A stretch of 64,000 bases of DNA from SHYR01 sp036013055 (GCA_036013055.1 DASCQM010000012.1:1-64000); one strand, 5' to 3'. Positions 41,637-50,469 are shown, counted from the stretch's first letter. The notes: generated by a model from the letters alone, not told the origin. Numbers and translations are program-made.

Positions 41637-42551
41637 TTAGACCAGTGGCGCGGGTAGCTGCGCCTTTGGCATCTTGCAGACCATCGTGAACGCCGGGTCG
41701 AAGACGTTGCCGATGTCGTAGTGCACGGCCTGACCCATCAGGTGGTTCGCGCCGACGGCATCGAGGCCGTAATCCTCGATCAGCCAGCGCAGCATCTCGG
41801 TCGTCGCGTGTTGCAGTGCCTGGTCGAGCGGACGCGCGTTGCCGGCGGTGAATATGTAGTCGTCGTTTTCGCCGCGTGGCCAGCCGATCTGCTTGCCGGA
41901 GATCACACTGACGGTCAGTTCGACGTCCATCGAGATCTCGATGCCGGTGCCGACGATTTCGCCGTCGCCCTGCACCGCGTGCCCGTCGCCGATGTGCAGC
42001 AGCGCGCCCGACGTGAAGACCGGCAGGTAGGCGGTGACGCCCGCGACGAATCCGCGGTAGTCCATGTTGCCGCCGAACGCGCCGGAGGTCGCGGTGGAGA
42101 TCGCCTGTCCGCGGTCCGGCGCGACGCCGATACAGCCGAGCATTGGATCGAGCGGCAGTTCGATCCGCGAGGGCGTGGCCCCCGGCAGATCGAGCGTCGC
42201 CGTGCGGCTCCCCACGTCGACGTTCCACGTCACGAGCGAGCGCTCCGGCAGCTCGGGCACGTAGTCCGGGTCGACCGCGTTCGCGGCGATCGACGATCGC
42301 GTGAAGCCGTGATCGCGATTCGGCTCAATGCGATCGAATGTGACGGCGAGCGTGTCGCCGGGCTTGGCACCCTCGATGAAGAACGGCCCCGTCTGCGGGT
42401 TCCCCGGTTCGGTGATCTGCTTCCCGTGTGAGTCGTGCCCGGCGGCATCCACCGTTGTCGTGATCAGGCGGTCACCCGAGCCAAGTCGCAGTACCGGCTC
42501 GTGCGAGCCGAATGTGCGGTGGTAGTGCGTCGGCTCGAATCGGTGCTCCAT
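41637..42551 (-). CDS. Acetamidase/formamidase family protein
   Basis: ATG 42551 gives 304 residues. The family blocks are VDAAGHDSHGKQITEPGNPQ, TGPFFIEGAKPGDTLAVTFD, MLGCIGVAPDRGQAISTATSG and GALLHIGDGHAVQGDGEIVG, including metal-type His and Asp residues. Such enzymes release ammonia from short amides. The gene begins just outside the island. It is 5 bp from the FHA-GNAT gene on the same strand. Substrate is inferred only. Confidence 0.88.
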   Translation of the reverse strand: MEHRFEPTHYHRTFGSHEPVLRLGSGDRLITTTVDAAGHDSHGKQITEPGNPQTGPFFIEGAKPGDTLAVTFDRIEPNRDHGFTRSSIAANAVDPDYVPELPERSLVTWNVDVGSRTATLDLPGATPSRIELPLDPMLGCIGVAPDRGQAISTATSGAFGGNMDYRGFVAGVTAYLPVFTSGALLHIGDGHAVQGDGEIVGTGIEISMDVELTVSVISGKQIGWPRGENDDYIFTAGNARPLDQALQHATTEMLRWLIEDYGLDAVGANHLMGQAVHYDIGNVFDPAFTMVCKMPKAQLPAPLV

Positions 42552-42556
42552 CGTGG

Positions 42557-43627
42557 TTACGGAGCTGTCGGATTCGCCGGATCCGGCGCGGGGAGGTCCT
42601 TCGTCATGCGCTCGGAGACCAGTGGTGATGCGGAACGCAGTTGCTCCGTCTCCCCGGTCATCACGTATCCGTTGCGCTGGAAGAGCCGGCGGACCTTCGG
42701 GTACGTCTCTGTGACGGAGAGGGTGATCGTGCTGCGACCCTGAGCGCGCGCCCACTGTTCGCAGGCTCCGAGCAGCAGGGTGCCCGCTCCGTTACGTCGT
42801 TGCTCCGGGTTCACCCACATCTGCGTGATCGTCGCCAGCGATGGAATCTGCTCGTCGAGGGTGACCAGCGCAGCGCCGAAGATTTCACCGGGCGGGCCAA
42901 CCACGAATAGTTGTTCGCTGCCCGCATTCATCGCCTTCTCGTAGCGCTCCGCCCACGCCTCCACGGCGAGATTCGCGACCTCGAAGAAGAGCGTGCGGTA
43001 CGCGTCGGGCTCTTCGCGCAGCGCGCGCAGGCGCATGGCCCAGAACTGGGCTGCCTCGGTCAATTCGATCGGGCGGGGTGGGGTCGTACTGGTTCCCCAA
43101 TCCAGCTCCTGCATCGCCTCTGATGAGAAGAAGTGGATCACGTACTCACCGCGGTCCCCGGTGAGTTTGACGTGGTCGCCGGACGAGGCGAGGACGAATT
43201 CCGCGGGCTGCGCCAGGTTCGTGGCAAACGGCCGTACCGGTGGTCGCTCAAGCCCGTGGACGCGGAACTCGCCGTCGGCAACCGGGGTGATGCGCATGTG
43301 GACCGGCCGCAGAGCCGGATCGTCAATCGCGATGTCGGCGATGTGTTCGGCGCTGCCCAGCGTGACCGGTTTGCGGCCGACGGGCGTGCGCGTCTGCGTG
43401 CCGTTCGGGTGCAGCACGATCACCATGCCCATGCTGCCGTCAGAGTCTGGCGGGGTCGGAGACGCGCCGTCGGCAAACCGCTCAGCGGCTCCTTCGGCGG
43501 TCGATTCGCCCTGCTCGTCACGACGGCGCCACAGTAACCGTCTGAGTCCCACGGCAGTCTCCTGCTGCGCTGCTGTATTGGTCGCAAGTCTACGACGGCA
43601 GTCCTCGATGGTCTCGCTCTCATTCAT
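42557..43627 (-). CDS. FHA domain-GNAT acetyltransferase fusion
   Basis: The 356-residue protein combines two modules. Residues ~65-165 resemble an FHA domain (VTLGSAEHIADIAIDDPALR, with Arg and Ser/Thr-type loops). From residue ~185 a GNAT fold follows with ITQMWVNPEQRRNGAGTLLL, the acetyl-CoA loop, and LFQRNGYVMTGETE. An FHA domain binds phosphothreonine, so acetylation may be directed to phosphorylated partners. The start is an ATG. No kinase is beside it. Its linkage to the formamidase-like gene is probably an operon. Confidence 0.8.
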   Translation of the reverse strand: MNESETIEDCRRRLATNTAAQQETAVGLRRLLWRRRDEQGESTAEGAAERFADGASPTPPDSDGSMGMVIVLHPNGTQTRTPVGRKPVTLGSAEHIADIAIDDPALRPVHMRITPVADGEFRVHGLERPPVRPFATNLAQPAEFVLASSGDHVKLTGDRGEYVIHFFSSEAMQELDWGTSTTPPRPIELTEAAQFWAMRLRALREEPDAYRTLFFEVANLAVEAWAERYEKAMNAGSEQLFVVGPPGEIFGAALVTLDEQIPSLATITQMWVNPEQRRNGAGTLLLGACEQWARAQGRSTITLSVTETYPKVRRLFQRNGYVMTGETEQLRSASPLVSERMTKDLPAPDPANPTAP

Positions 43628-43797
43628 TTGCAGGCCCTCGATAGCTGAAAGTCAGACTTGGCGACTCGCTCGCGTCAGAGTGTGCTGTCGCCATTCGAGC
43701 GCGGCCGGCGTTACGGTGAGCCCTTCAGACCAGCCGAGCGCGCTGCAGCGAAGCGGACATTGGCGTCGCTGCCGCTGGTGATGAACGGAGTTGCATC

Positions 43798-44598
43798 ATC
43801 GACCTCCAACTGAACGGTAAGACAGCCATCGTCACCGGCGGCAGCCTGGGAATCGGTAAGGCGGTCGCGCGCTCGCTTGCGGCAGAGGGTGTGAACGTCG
43901 CAATCGTCGCGCGCACTCGCGAGACGCTGGACGCGGCGGCGGAAGAGCTAGCCGAGGCCAGCGGGCAACAGATCGTTCCGATCACCGCGGACACCGGCGA
44001 CGCGGGGACGGTCTCCGCGATGGTCGTGCAGGCGGTAGAGGCGCTTGGCCATATCGACATCCTCGTCAACTGCGCGGCGAAGGCGGGCGGGCAGGGCCCG
44101 GTGCCGTCGTTGCCCGAGATCACCGACGACGATTTCTTCGACGACATGAATGTGAAGGTGATGGGGTACCTGCGTTGTGCTCGCGAGGTGGCGCCGCACA
44201 TGCAGGCGCAGGGCTGGGGCCGCATCATCAACATCAGCGGGCTCGCGGCGCGCCAGGCCGGCTCCACGATCGGCAGCATGCGCAACGTGGCCGTGGCGGC
44301 GATGACGAAGAACCTCGCCGAGGAGCTTGGGCCCAGTGGCATCAACGTGACCGTCGTTCACCCCGGGCTGACGCGCACCGAGCGCACTCCCGAGGTGCTG
44401 GCGACCCGCGCGCAGAGAGCCGGTGTGCCCGCCGAGGAGATCGAGCAGCGCATGGCGGAGGGGAACGCGGTGCGTCGACTGATCGATGCCGCAGATATCG
44501 CCAGTATCGTCACTTTCCTGGCATCTCCGAAATCGGTGGCGATCAACGGTGACGCGATTGCTGCCGGTGGTGGCGTTGGCCGGGCGATCCACTACTGA
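43798..44598 (+). CDS. Short-chain dehydrogenase/reductase
   Basis: The 266-residue protein begins DLQLNGKTAIVTGGSLGIGK, the NAD(P) Rossmann loop of classical SDRs. A Ser in IINISGLAARQAG is followed by a changed site: the usual Tyr-x-x-x-Lys is not clear (MRNVAVAAMTKNL has the Lys). The stop-free frame begins at 43720, but no ATG, GTG or TTG occurs before the Rossmann fold. ATC 43798 sits at the place of the expected Met, with GGAG seven bases upstream. Function beyond oxidoreduction is unknown. Confidence 0.83.
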   Translation: MDLQLNGKTAIVTGGSLGIGKAVARSLAAEGVNVAIVARTRETLDAAAEELAEASGQQIVPITADTGDAGTVSAMVVQAVEALGHIDILVNCAAKAGGQGPVPSLPEITDDDFFDDMNVKVMGYLRCAREVAPHMQAQGWGRIINISGLAARQAGSTIGSMRNVAVAAMTKNLAEELGPSGINVTVVHPGLTRTERTPEVLATRAQRAGVPAEEIEQRMAEGNAVRRLIDAADIASIVTFLASPKSVAINGDAIAAGGGVGRAIHY

Positions 44599-44773
44599 AT
44601 CGTCGCTACTGATCGGGCCATCTGGCGCGGTCTCACAGGTTCCAAAGCCGGGGAAATCCCGATGCTGTCGCCCTCCAGCGCGCCGTACTTTCAATGGGAG
44701 CCAGTGCGCCCGCCGGGGCGATTCCGCGCTGTGGCTACCGCGGCAAGTGAAGGCCAACGTGACCACGAACGAG

Positions 44774-44998
44774 ATGGCGAATCTCTCAAACATCGACCGC
44801 GACACCGGGCAACCGGAGCGAGTCCCGTTCGACCTCGGCTCGGCGATCTACGACGTCGTCGAGGCGCTCGCGACGACCGCGGCGGCTGAGGACACCGACC
44901 TGCTCGGCCGCTCGCATCTCGCGCGCGCTGACGTTTGTCACGACATCAAGGAAGACACAGGCGACCTGGCTGGCGCGATACGACCTCTGCGTGAGTGA
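44774..44998 (+). CDS. Small open frame, unknown function, possibly truncated
   Basis: The 74-codon frame starts MANLSNIDRDTGQPERVPFD and is strongly GC3-biased up to about 44930, which suggests real coding sequence. I recognise no family. From ~44930 the sequence overlaps, on the other strand, the end of a YkgJ-like gene, and the codon bias fades. It may be the 5' remnant of a longer gene. Overlap with the antisense frame makes its end uncertain. Confidence 0.4.
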   Translation: MANLSNIDRDTGQPERVPFDLGSAIYDVVEALATTAAAEDTDLLGRSHLARADVCHDIKEDTGDLAGAIRPLRE

Positions 44999-45250
44999 TC
45001 CGGTCAGGCTGCCGTCTGCTGGATCCCAGGCGAGGGTGACTGTGCCGTCTTCGATCAACTGCCGTGACGGGAGACCGATCGCATGGCGGAGGCGCAGCAT
45101 GTCGTACGGGCGGACGGTGATGCCCTTATCGACGCAGCAGTTCCAGCCCTTCATCGAGCAGCCCCAGCGGACTGTCGCGTCCGGATCGACGGTGTGTGTC
45201 TTCGGGGGGCTGCCAAGCGTCGCATGCGTCGGCGCGCGGGGGTCTGACAT
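44786..45250 (-). CDS. YkgJ-like Cys-rich protein, C-terminus probably replaced
   Basis: ATG 45250 starts a frame with WGCSMKGWNCCVDKGITVRP, the Cys-x-Cys-Cys-G-I-xV type start of YkgJ (zinc or iron chelating) proteins, then YDMLRLRHAIGLPSRQLI and ACVFLDVVTN. After this the expected RPxxCRxFP motif is absent and the coding bias shifts to the other strand (44774-44930). The first ~95 residues look genuine; the rest may be read-through over a breakpoint. Function is inferred weakly. Confidence 0.55.
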   Translation of the reverse strand: MSDPRAPTHATLGSPPKTHTVDPDATVRWGCSMKGWNCCVDKGITVRPYDMLRLRHAIGLPSRQLIEDGTVTLAWDPADGSLTGSLTQRSYRASQVACVFLDVVTNVSAREMRAAEQVGVLSRRGRRERLDDVVDRRAEVERDSLRLPGVAVDV

Positions 45251-45312
45251 ATCGCAACCGTAGATCGGCACGGGCGGCGTGAGTATCGGGGACGGCCCTA
45301 CCGGCGATCGCG

Positions 45313-45765
45313 CTAGCGGCGACCTCCGAAGAAGCCGCGTAGTCCGCTGAACATGCCGCCGCCGCCCTTGCTCCCGAGGTTGTCGAGGAAGTTCGCCCAC
45401 GACTCCTCCGCAGAGGCGGAGCGTTCGAGCCCCTTCACGCGCTCGTCGATCACGTCGCGCAATTCGCCTTCCTCGCCGGCGTCGAGCCAGAAGCCGTGCT
45501 CCTGCTCGCACATGTCGAGCTCAAGGTTGTAGGCGCGGTAGTTGAAGGCCAGCATCTCGTTGCTGCAGGTCGGGCACTTCAACTCGGAGGTGCGCTGCGC
45601 GTACTGGATCATGCCGCGCCGCTCCTCCTCGTCCGCCTTGGTCGCCTCGAGTTCGTCGAGTTCGTGGTGATCGAGCCAGCGGCCGTTACAGCTCGGGCAG
45701 TGATCGACCTCGATGCCGTGCAGATGTTCTTCGATCAGTTCAGTCTGGTCGCGCGGGCAGAGCAA
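45313..45765 (-). CDS. Zn-finger (TFIIB-type) domain protein
   Basis: TTG 45765, preceded by GGAGGT, starts 150 residues. Two zinc-ribbon pairs occur: CPRDQTELIEEHLHGIEVDHCPSC near the start (the DUF/zf-TFIIB type with GRWLDHHELDELE), and KCPTCSNEMLAFNYRAYNLELDMCEQEHGFW in the middle. The C-terminus is a Gly-rich tail ending GGRR. The family is widespread and of unknown function, possibly nucleic-acid binding. Confidence 0.87.
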   Translation of the reverse strand: MLCPRDQTELIEEHLHGIEVDHCPSCNGRWLDHHELDELEATKADEEERRGMIQYAQRTSELKCPTCSNEMLAFNYRAYNLELDMCEQEHGFWLDAGEEGELRDVIDERVKGLERSASAEESWANFLDNLGSKGGGGMFSGLRGFFGGRR

Positions 45766-45912
45766 TTGGGACCTCCGGGCGGCGTGTGCGGACGGGGTAG
45801 AGCATTCAGTCTACCCGTCGCTCGTACAAGCGGGCGTGAGCGCGACTACCCGAGGCGCCGCAGGCAGAGTGGTGCCGCCCGGCCCACGGACCGCCCGATC
45901 TGCTGCGCTGGC

Positions 45913-46590
45913 CTACCTGAACTGCGCGAGCCACGCGTCGACGCGCGCGACCGACTTCGGCTCTTCCTTGAGCGGACCGTGGCCGATGCCGGGGTAGATC
46001 TCCAGCTCCGAGTCCTCGATGCAGCGCGAGATGATTACGGAGCCGCCGGCCGGGGTGGTCTGATCGGCATCGCCGACGATGATCATCGTCGGGACTTTGA
46101 TGCCTTTCAGTTCCTCGTCCATGTTGTACTTCGCGACGGCGCGCTGGGCGGCCGCGAGGCGCGGCTTGCCGTCCGCCTCGGTTCCATCCGCCTGCTTCAG
46201 CCAGTGCTCCTCCGCCTGCGGGCCGACGCGGCTCGAGGTCGAAAGCAGCAACAGCGCCTCTGTCTGGTCGGGGTAGTCGATGCCGAATCGCTGGGTGATC
46301 GCACCACCCATCGATGTGCCGGCCACGATCGCGCTATCGATGTCGAGCGCCTTCATCATCGCGGAGAGGTCGGCCGCCCAGAGTTCGAGTGAGACCGGTC
46401 CCTCGGAACCTTCGGAATCGCCCATGCCTCGTACCGAGTAACTGAAGTGCCGGAAGCCGGGGAAGCTGGGGAGGACGTCTGTCCAGTAGTCCAGGGACCC
46501 GCCGATGCCGTGGATCCAGACGATCGTGCGGTCGCCCTCGCCTGTGAACTCGTACTGATGCTTGATGCCGTTTGCTTCGACCGTTGCCAT
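45913..46590 (-). CDS. Alpha/beta-fold hydrolase
   Basis: ATG 46590 gives 225 residues. An oxyanion-hole HG motif is in IVWIHGIGGSLDYW, the nucleophile elbow is GTSMGGAITQRFG (Ser), the catalytic Asp probably lies in IVGDADQTTPAG, and the His is in YPGIGHGPLKEE. This is the standard catalytic triad of the fold. The substrate is unknown. The closest pattern is esterase or ketoadipate-enol-lactonase-like enzymes. Confidence 0.9.
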   Translation of the reverse strand: MATVEANGIKHQYEFTGEGDRTIVWIHGIGGSLDYWTDVLPSFPGFRHFSYSVRGMGDSEGSEGPVSLELWAADLSAMMKALDIDSAIVAGTSMGGAITQRFGIDYPDQTEALLLLSTSSRVGPQAEEHWLKQADGTEADGKPRLAAAQRAVAKYNMDEELKGIKVPTMIIVGDADQTTPAGGSVIISRCIEDSELEIYPGIGHGPLKEEPKSVARVDAWLAQFR

Positions 46591-46680
46591 CTGGCGCTCC
46601 CTGGGGCTGCTCACGTATCTGGCGCGCGAGTATAGCGTGAGCCGCTATGACGGGAGCAGTCGCGTGCTAGGATGCCTGCC

Positions 46681-47190
46681 ATGTCAGATTCGACCAGTTT
46701 CGATATACGAACATTTCGCGATGTAATCGGGCGCTTCGCAACCGGTGTCACCGTGGTCACGACGACTGACGGTGACTCGGCGGTTGGCATGACCGCGAAC
46801 GCCGTTAGCTCGGTCTCGCTCGACCCGTTCCTCGTGCTGGTCTGCGTCGAGAAGTCGGCGTCTGCGCACGGGCACCTGAACGACGCGGATGGATTTGCGG
46901 TGAATATCCTCGCGCACGGGCAGGGTGAACTGTCGAAGTTCTTCGCGAGCGCCGGGCGAGGCGACGAGGGAGACGCGATGAGCGGATTTCCGTACCAGCT
47001 CAGCGCGCGCGGCACTCCGCTGCTCGATGGGACGCTCGGCTGGATCGATTGCCGGCCGTGGCAGCGATACGACGGCGGCGACCACACGATCGTCGTCGGC
47101 GAGGTCCGGGCGCTGGCGCTGACGCAGCCGGACGCCGACCCGCTGCTCTTCTTCGCCGGCGGATACCGCCAGCTCGGCGAACCGATCTGA
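46681..47190 (+). CDS. Flavin reductase-like FMN-binding protein
   Basis: ATG 46681 gives 169 residues. Blocks are FRDVIGRFATGVTVVTTTD, GMTANAVSSVSLDPFLVLVC, HGHLNDADGFAVNILAHGQ and a C-terminal LFFAGGYRQLG. This is the FMN-binding split barrel of flavin reductases that feed two-component monooxygenases. A partner LLM or monooxygenase is not adjacent. The gene is divergent from the hydrolase. Confidence 0.92.
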   Translation: MSDSTSFDIRTFRDVIGRFATGVTVVTTTDGDSAVGMTANAVSSVSLDPFLVLVCVEKSASAHGHLNDADGFAVNILAHGQGELSKFFASAGRGDEGDAMSGFPYQLSARGTPLLDGTLGWIDCRPWQRYDGGDHTIVVGEVRALALTQPDADPLLFFAGGYRQLGEPI

Positions 47191-47298
47191 CCGCCCGCCC
47201 ACATCGGGACGTCCGACGCCCGCGACGCAGGATTCCCCCGATAGGGAGGCGCGGCGACCGCTGCCTAGGATCGTGAGGGCGATCAGCCCGGAGGATCT

Positions 47299-48456
47299 GT
47301 GCGCATCGATGGCCTGCGCTCCGTCGACTCTCGTGTCCCGCTGCCGGGTCTCCCTGCGTCCGCGTCGGGCCCACCAGTCAACTTCGCGGACACGCTGGCG
47401 CGTCATCTCACGGTGCCGCGGTCGGCGGTCGCCGACGTTCGCGCGACGATCGATCTGCTCCGCAGCGGTCGCCCGTTCGATGGCGGTAGTGGCGGCCCGG
47501 CGGTCGGCGTGCCGCAGAGCAGCGGGTCATCGTCGGGCGCATCGCTGGCGACGGGATCGCTGGCGGATCGCTCGCTGGCGGAATTGGAATTGTCAGCGCT
47601 GTTGCCCTACAGCCCCGGTGGGAACGCCTCCGATCCCTTCGGGTGGCGCGCGCTCTCCCGCAAGATCGGCAACGAGCTGGTGACGCCGGGCTTCGGCGCA
47701 CTGTTCGAGCGACAGATCCAGCAGGAATCCGGGTTCTCGCCGGAGGTCGCGTTCGGATTCCGAGACTCCAGCGCGGGTGCGGAGGGCATTGCCCAGCTGA
47801 TGCCGGAGTACTACCCCGGCGTCGCGCGCAACGACCCGGAGCAGTCGCTGATCGCCGGTGCGCGCACGATGAAGCACTACCTCACGGTCTTCGAGGGCGA
47901 CGCACGCAAGGCGCTGGCCGCCTACAACTCCGGACTCGGCCGCGTGCAATCGCTGGTCGCCGCGCACGGGGACGACTGGGAGCGTGCGCTGCCCGCGGAG
48001 ACGAAGGGTTACCTGGCTGCAATCGTTGGCGAGACGAACCCGACCGTGGTGATCGGCGCACCGGCCGCATCGGAACCTGCAGTCTTTGGTGGGCTTGGTC
48101 CGGGTGGCGTGCTGATCTCTCCGGTCGATCGCGTGCTCGACGAGCGCTCGACCAGCGAGCTGCTGCAGCTCCTCGGCATCGCAGGCACCGCGGCGCGCGC
48201 ACCGGCGGACGGGCATATCGTCGATGTCTTCGCCAGCGCGCTCGGCACCACGCTCACGCTCGACCACGGCAACGGCTGGCAGAGCTCGCTGAGCGGACTG
48301 ACCGGCGTCACGAGCACGGCGGGCGAGACCGTGCGACGCGGTGACCCGCTGGGCGTGCTCGCTGAGATCGCCGGCGCCGGGCAGGGGCGGCTCGACTTCG
48401 GGCTGACGCTCGATGACCGCGCGGTCGACCCGACGCCGTACCTGCTGCGAAGCTAG
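47299..48456 (+). CDS. Lytic transglycosylase (SLT) with C-terminal M23-like part
   Basis: GTG 47299 gives 385 residues. The first ~100 residues are variable and Ser/Gly-rich, with the start of an SLT domain at about residue 115: LFERQIQQESGFSPEVAFG (catalytic Glu in QQESGF), AGAEGIAQLMPEYYPGVA and ALAAYNSGLGRVQSLVA. The C-terminal part has GHIVDVFASALGTTLTLDHG and GETVRRGDPLGVLAEI, like the LysM/M23 beta barrel, but the His metal site is incomplete. Near a flagellar locus it may cut peptidoglycan for flagellar assembly. No signal peptide is clear. Confidence 0.8.
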   Translation: MRIDGLRSVDSRVPLPGLPASASGPPVNFADTLARHLTVPRSAVADVRATIDLLRSGRPFDGGSGGPAVGVPQSSGSSSGASLATGSLADRSLAELELSALLPYSPGGNASDPFGWRALSRKIGNELVTPGFGALFERQIQQESGFSPEVAFGFRDSSAGAEGIAQLMPEYYPGVARNDPEQSLIAGARTMKHYLTVFEGDARKALAAYNSGLGRVQSLVAAHGDDWERALPAETKGYLAAIVGETNPTVVIGAPAASEPAVFGGLGPGGVLISPVDRVLDERSTSELLQLLGIAGTAARAPADGHIVDVFASALGTTLTLDHGNGWQSSLSGLTGVTSTAGETVRRGDPLGVLAEIAGAGQGRLDFGLTLDDRAVDPTPYLLRS

Positions 48457-48499
48457 TTTCGCCTGCCGCGAGCACTTGAATGACCCCCCGGCTGTGTGA

Positions 48500-48508
48500 T
48501 GCTAGACT
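48500..48508 (+). promoter_or_regulatory. Candidate extended -10 promoter of tRNA-His
   Basis: TGC directly before TAGACT (TGC-TAGACT, 48500-48508) is an extended -10 element. The tRNA begins at 48530, so transcription would start around 48515. A TTGAAT at 48476-48481 is too far (21 bp) to be a good -35. Confidence 0.35.
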
Positions 48509-48529
48509 CCACCGTCGCGACCGCACCAT

Positions 48530-48607
48530 GGTGGGTGTCGCCTAGCGGTCTAAGGCGCCAGGTTGTGGCCCTGGAGATCGGGGGTTCAAATCCCCTCACC
48601 CACCCCA
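48530..48607 (+). tRNA. tRNA-His (anticodon GUG)
   Basis: A seven-pair acceptor GTGGGTG/CACCCAC is preceded by G at 48530 (the extra G-1 unique to tRNA-His) and followed by discriminator C at 48604 with CCA encoded (48605-48607). The anticodon loop TTGTGGC carries GTG on a five-pair stem CCAGG/CCTGG. The T arm has GGGGG/TCCCC with loop TTCAAAT. Confidence 0.95.
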
Positions 48608-48622
48608 ATTTCACCTCGCCCC

Positions 48623-49459
48623 ATCTCGCAGGCGGCGCAGTGGTCGCGCATCTCACTGCTCGCCGCCGTTGCACTCTTCTTCTCCATCGCGTGCTCTGAT
48701 GATCCGGCACCCGTATCGGTGGCGACTCGTGAACCTGCGGCCAGCGCCACAACGGCGGCCACGCGCGTCGCAGAGCCGCCGATCGTCGATGCGACGCTAG
48801 CACCGCCGCCGATCGCGGACATCGCGCTACCCCCGGAACTGCCGCGCATCGAGGACGAAGTCGAGTCCGCCGAGCAGTTCGCGGACCACTCGATTGCCGT
48901 GACCTGGCGCGTCGATGCCGATGCGGCGGTGGTAGTGCAGGCGCTCGTGGACGCGATCATCCCTCCGCTCGCGCTGCTGATCGACGAACGCGGGGCCGGC
49001 GGTGGCGTCGTCGCCTTCGAAGGAAGCACGGGGGTATCAGAAGAGGTAACGATTGCCGGGCACTACCTCGTCACGAGCGTAGATCGCGTGACGCGCGTCG
49101 AGCTACGGCTCGATGCGCCGGTCGCGCTCGCGGGGCCGGGTGCGCCCTCGGAGCCCGTCGCGCTGCCGGATGGCTACCCCGCCGATGTCGTGCCGGTCTT
49201 TCCAGGCGCGGTCGTCACTTCGACGTCGGCAGAGGCGCTGTCGTCCGACGCGGTGCGCTACGTGATCGCCTTCGAGACGTCGCGGCAAGCGGTTGAGGTG
49301 ATCGGCTTCTATCGCGATGTACTGTTCGTCGCGGGATGGCAACTGGCTGTCGGCGAAGGGGTGTTAGACGCGAGCGAAGCGCGCGGCTCCATGTCGCTTA
49401 CGGTGACCGGCGGAGCACGCACGCTCGCCGTTCTGCAACTCGTTTGGTCGACGCCGTAG
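48623..49459 (+). CDS. Predicted lipoprotein, unknown function
   Basis: The frame is open from within the tRNA onward and carries a lipoprotein signal: ISLLAAVALFFSIAC, with Cys as the lipidated residue. The mature part is about 250 residues, Ala/Val/Pro-rich at first, with a beta-rich pattern later (RVELRLDAPVALAGPGAPSE and VPVFPGAVVTSTS). No family is recognised. There is no ATG/GTG/TTG between the tRNA and the signal. ATC at 48623 or ATT at 48608 would be the start; this is unresolved. The next lipoprotein shares the PVALPDGYP-like segment style. Confidence 0.6.
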   Translation: MSQAAQWSRISLLAAVALFFSIACSDDPAPVSVATREPAASATTAATRVAEPPIVDATLAPPPIADIALPPELPRIEDEVESAEQFADHSIAVTWRVDADAAVVVQALVDAIIPPLALLIDERGAGGGVVAFEGSTGVSEEVTIAGHYLVTSVDRVTRVELRLDAPVALAGPGAPSEPVALPDGYPADVVPVFPGAVVTSTSAEALSSDAVRYVIAFETSRQAVEVIGFYRDVLFVAGWQLAVGEGVLDASEARGSMSLTVTGGARTLAVLQLVWSTP

Positions 49460-49542
49460 GCTGCTGGCTGCGTGCTACGCTGAAAACCCACCAACGCCGT
49501 TGGATGCGGATTCAATCAGCCGATCGAACGAAAGGACGCTGC

Positions 49543-50469
49543 ATGCGCCGGATGGTCACCGTCGGCGCCGCTCTCGTGATGCTCCTGGTCGTTGCCTGTG
49601 GAGGCAGCGACGAACAGGTTGAGGATCACGGTGGCACGATGGTCGATCGCGTGCTGCGGCTCGGCGAGGATCAGAGCACGATCGTGGAGGTCGTCACGGC
49701 CGCGGTGCCCGCTGAACTGAGTGCAGCCCTCAATCCAGAGATGACCGCGGAGACACCCGCCTCAGAGTTGATCGGCCTGCGCGTACACCGCCCGGAGGAC
49801 ATCGTTGGCTCGTTCATGATCGAGCGGCCGGAAGGCATCCGCAGCTTCTGGCTGATCTACGACCACGCCGAGAACGAGGTCGATGTCGAGACCGCGATGG
49901 GCGTGGAACTGAACGAGACGCCGTGGCAGATCACCGCGGGCCAGTCGACGGATACCGAGTCCGGTCTGCGCTTCCAGAGCACCGTCTCGGGCGACATCGA
50001 TGGAACCGCGATCATCCGCTCGATCCGCGAGGCGGACCATGTGGACGGACCGCTGACCAGCGTCGTCTACATCCTGGAGGTGCAGGCCACGCAGCCGCCG
50101 CAGGAGCAGCCCTTCGAGCTGCCGGGCGCGCGTCCGATTCCCAGTGGATTCCCCGCTCCGGAGTTGGTGCTCGACGGCACGATCCCGATCACTGTGCTCT
50201 GGGGAGCGTCGGCTGGTGGCCAGACGTACCAGCTCGTGCTACTGACGCGTGAATCCTCGTTCGAGGTCGCGGAAGAGTACGTCAGTGTGCTGGAAATCCT
50301 CGGCTGGGACGTGGTTAACGACCGCGCCGTCGGATTCGCGACCGTGCTCGATTTCGAGGCGGACGACGGTGCGACGGTGGGGACCATCACCACCGACACG
50401 TTCGCCGACGATGACGACTTCACCTCCGTGCTGATTGAGTTGCGGGTCGGGCCGGTCAGCAACAACTAG
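49543..50469 (+). CDS. Lipoprotein, unknown function
   Basis: ATG 49543 gives 308 residues with the lipobox LLVVAC, followed by GGSDEQ. The mature part has no known domain by eye. It is beta-rich, with acidic loops and a segment ARPIPSGFPAPELVLDGTIP that parallels the preceding lipoprotein (a GYPADVVPVFPGA-like segment), so the two may be paralogues. Both stand before the flagellar genes. Function is unknown. Confidence 0.78.
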   Translation: MRRMVTVGAALVMLLVVACGGSDEQVEDHGGTMVDRVLRLGEDQSTIVEVVTAAVPAELSAALNPEMTAETPASELIGLRVHRPEDIVGSFMIERPEGIRSFWLIYDHAENEVDVETAMGVELNETPWQITAGQSTDTESGLRFQSTVSGDIDGTAIIRSIREADHVDGPLTSVVYILEVQATQPPQEQPFELPGARPIPSGFPAPELVLDGTIPITVLWGASAGGQTYQLVLLTRESSFEVAEEYVSVLEILGWDVVNDRAVGFATVLDFEADDGATVGTITTDTFADDDDFTSVLIELRVGPVSNN

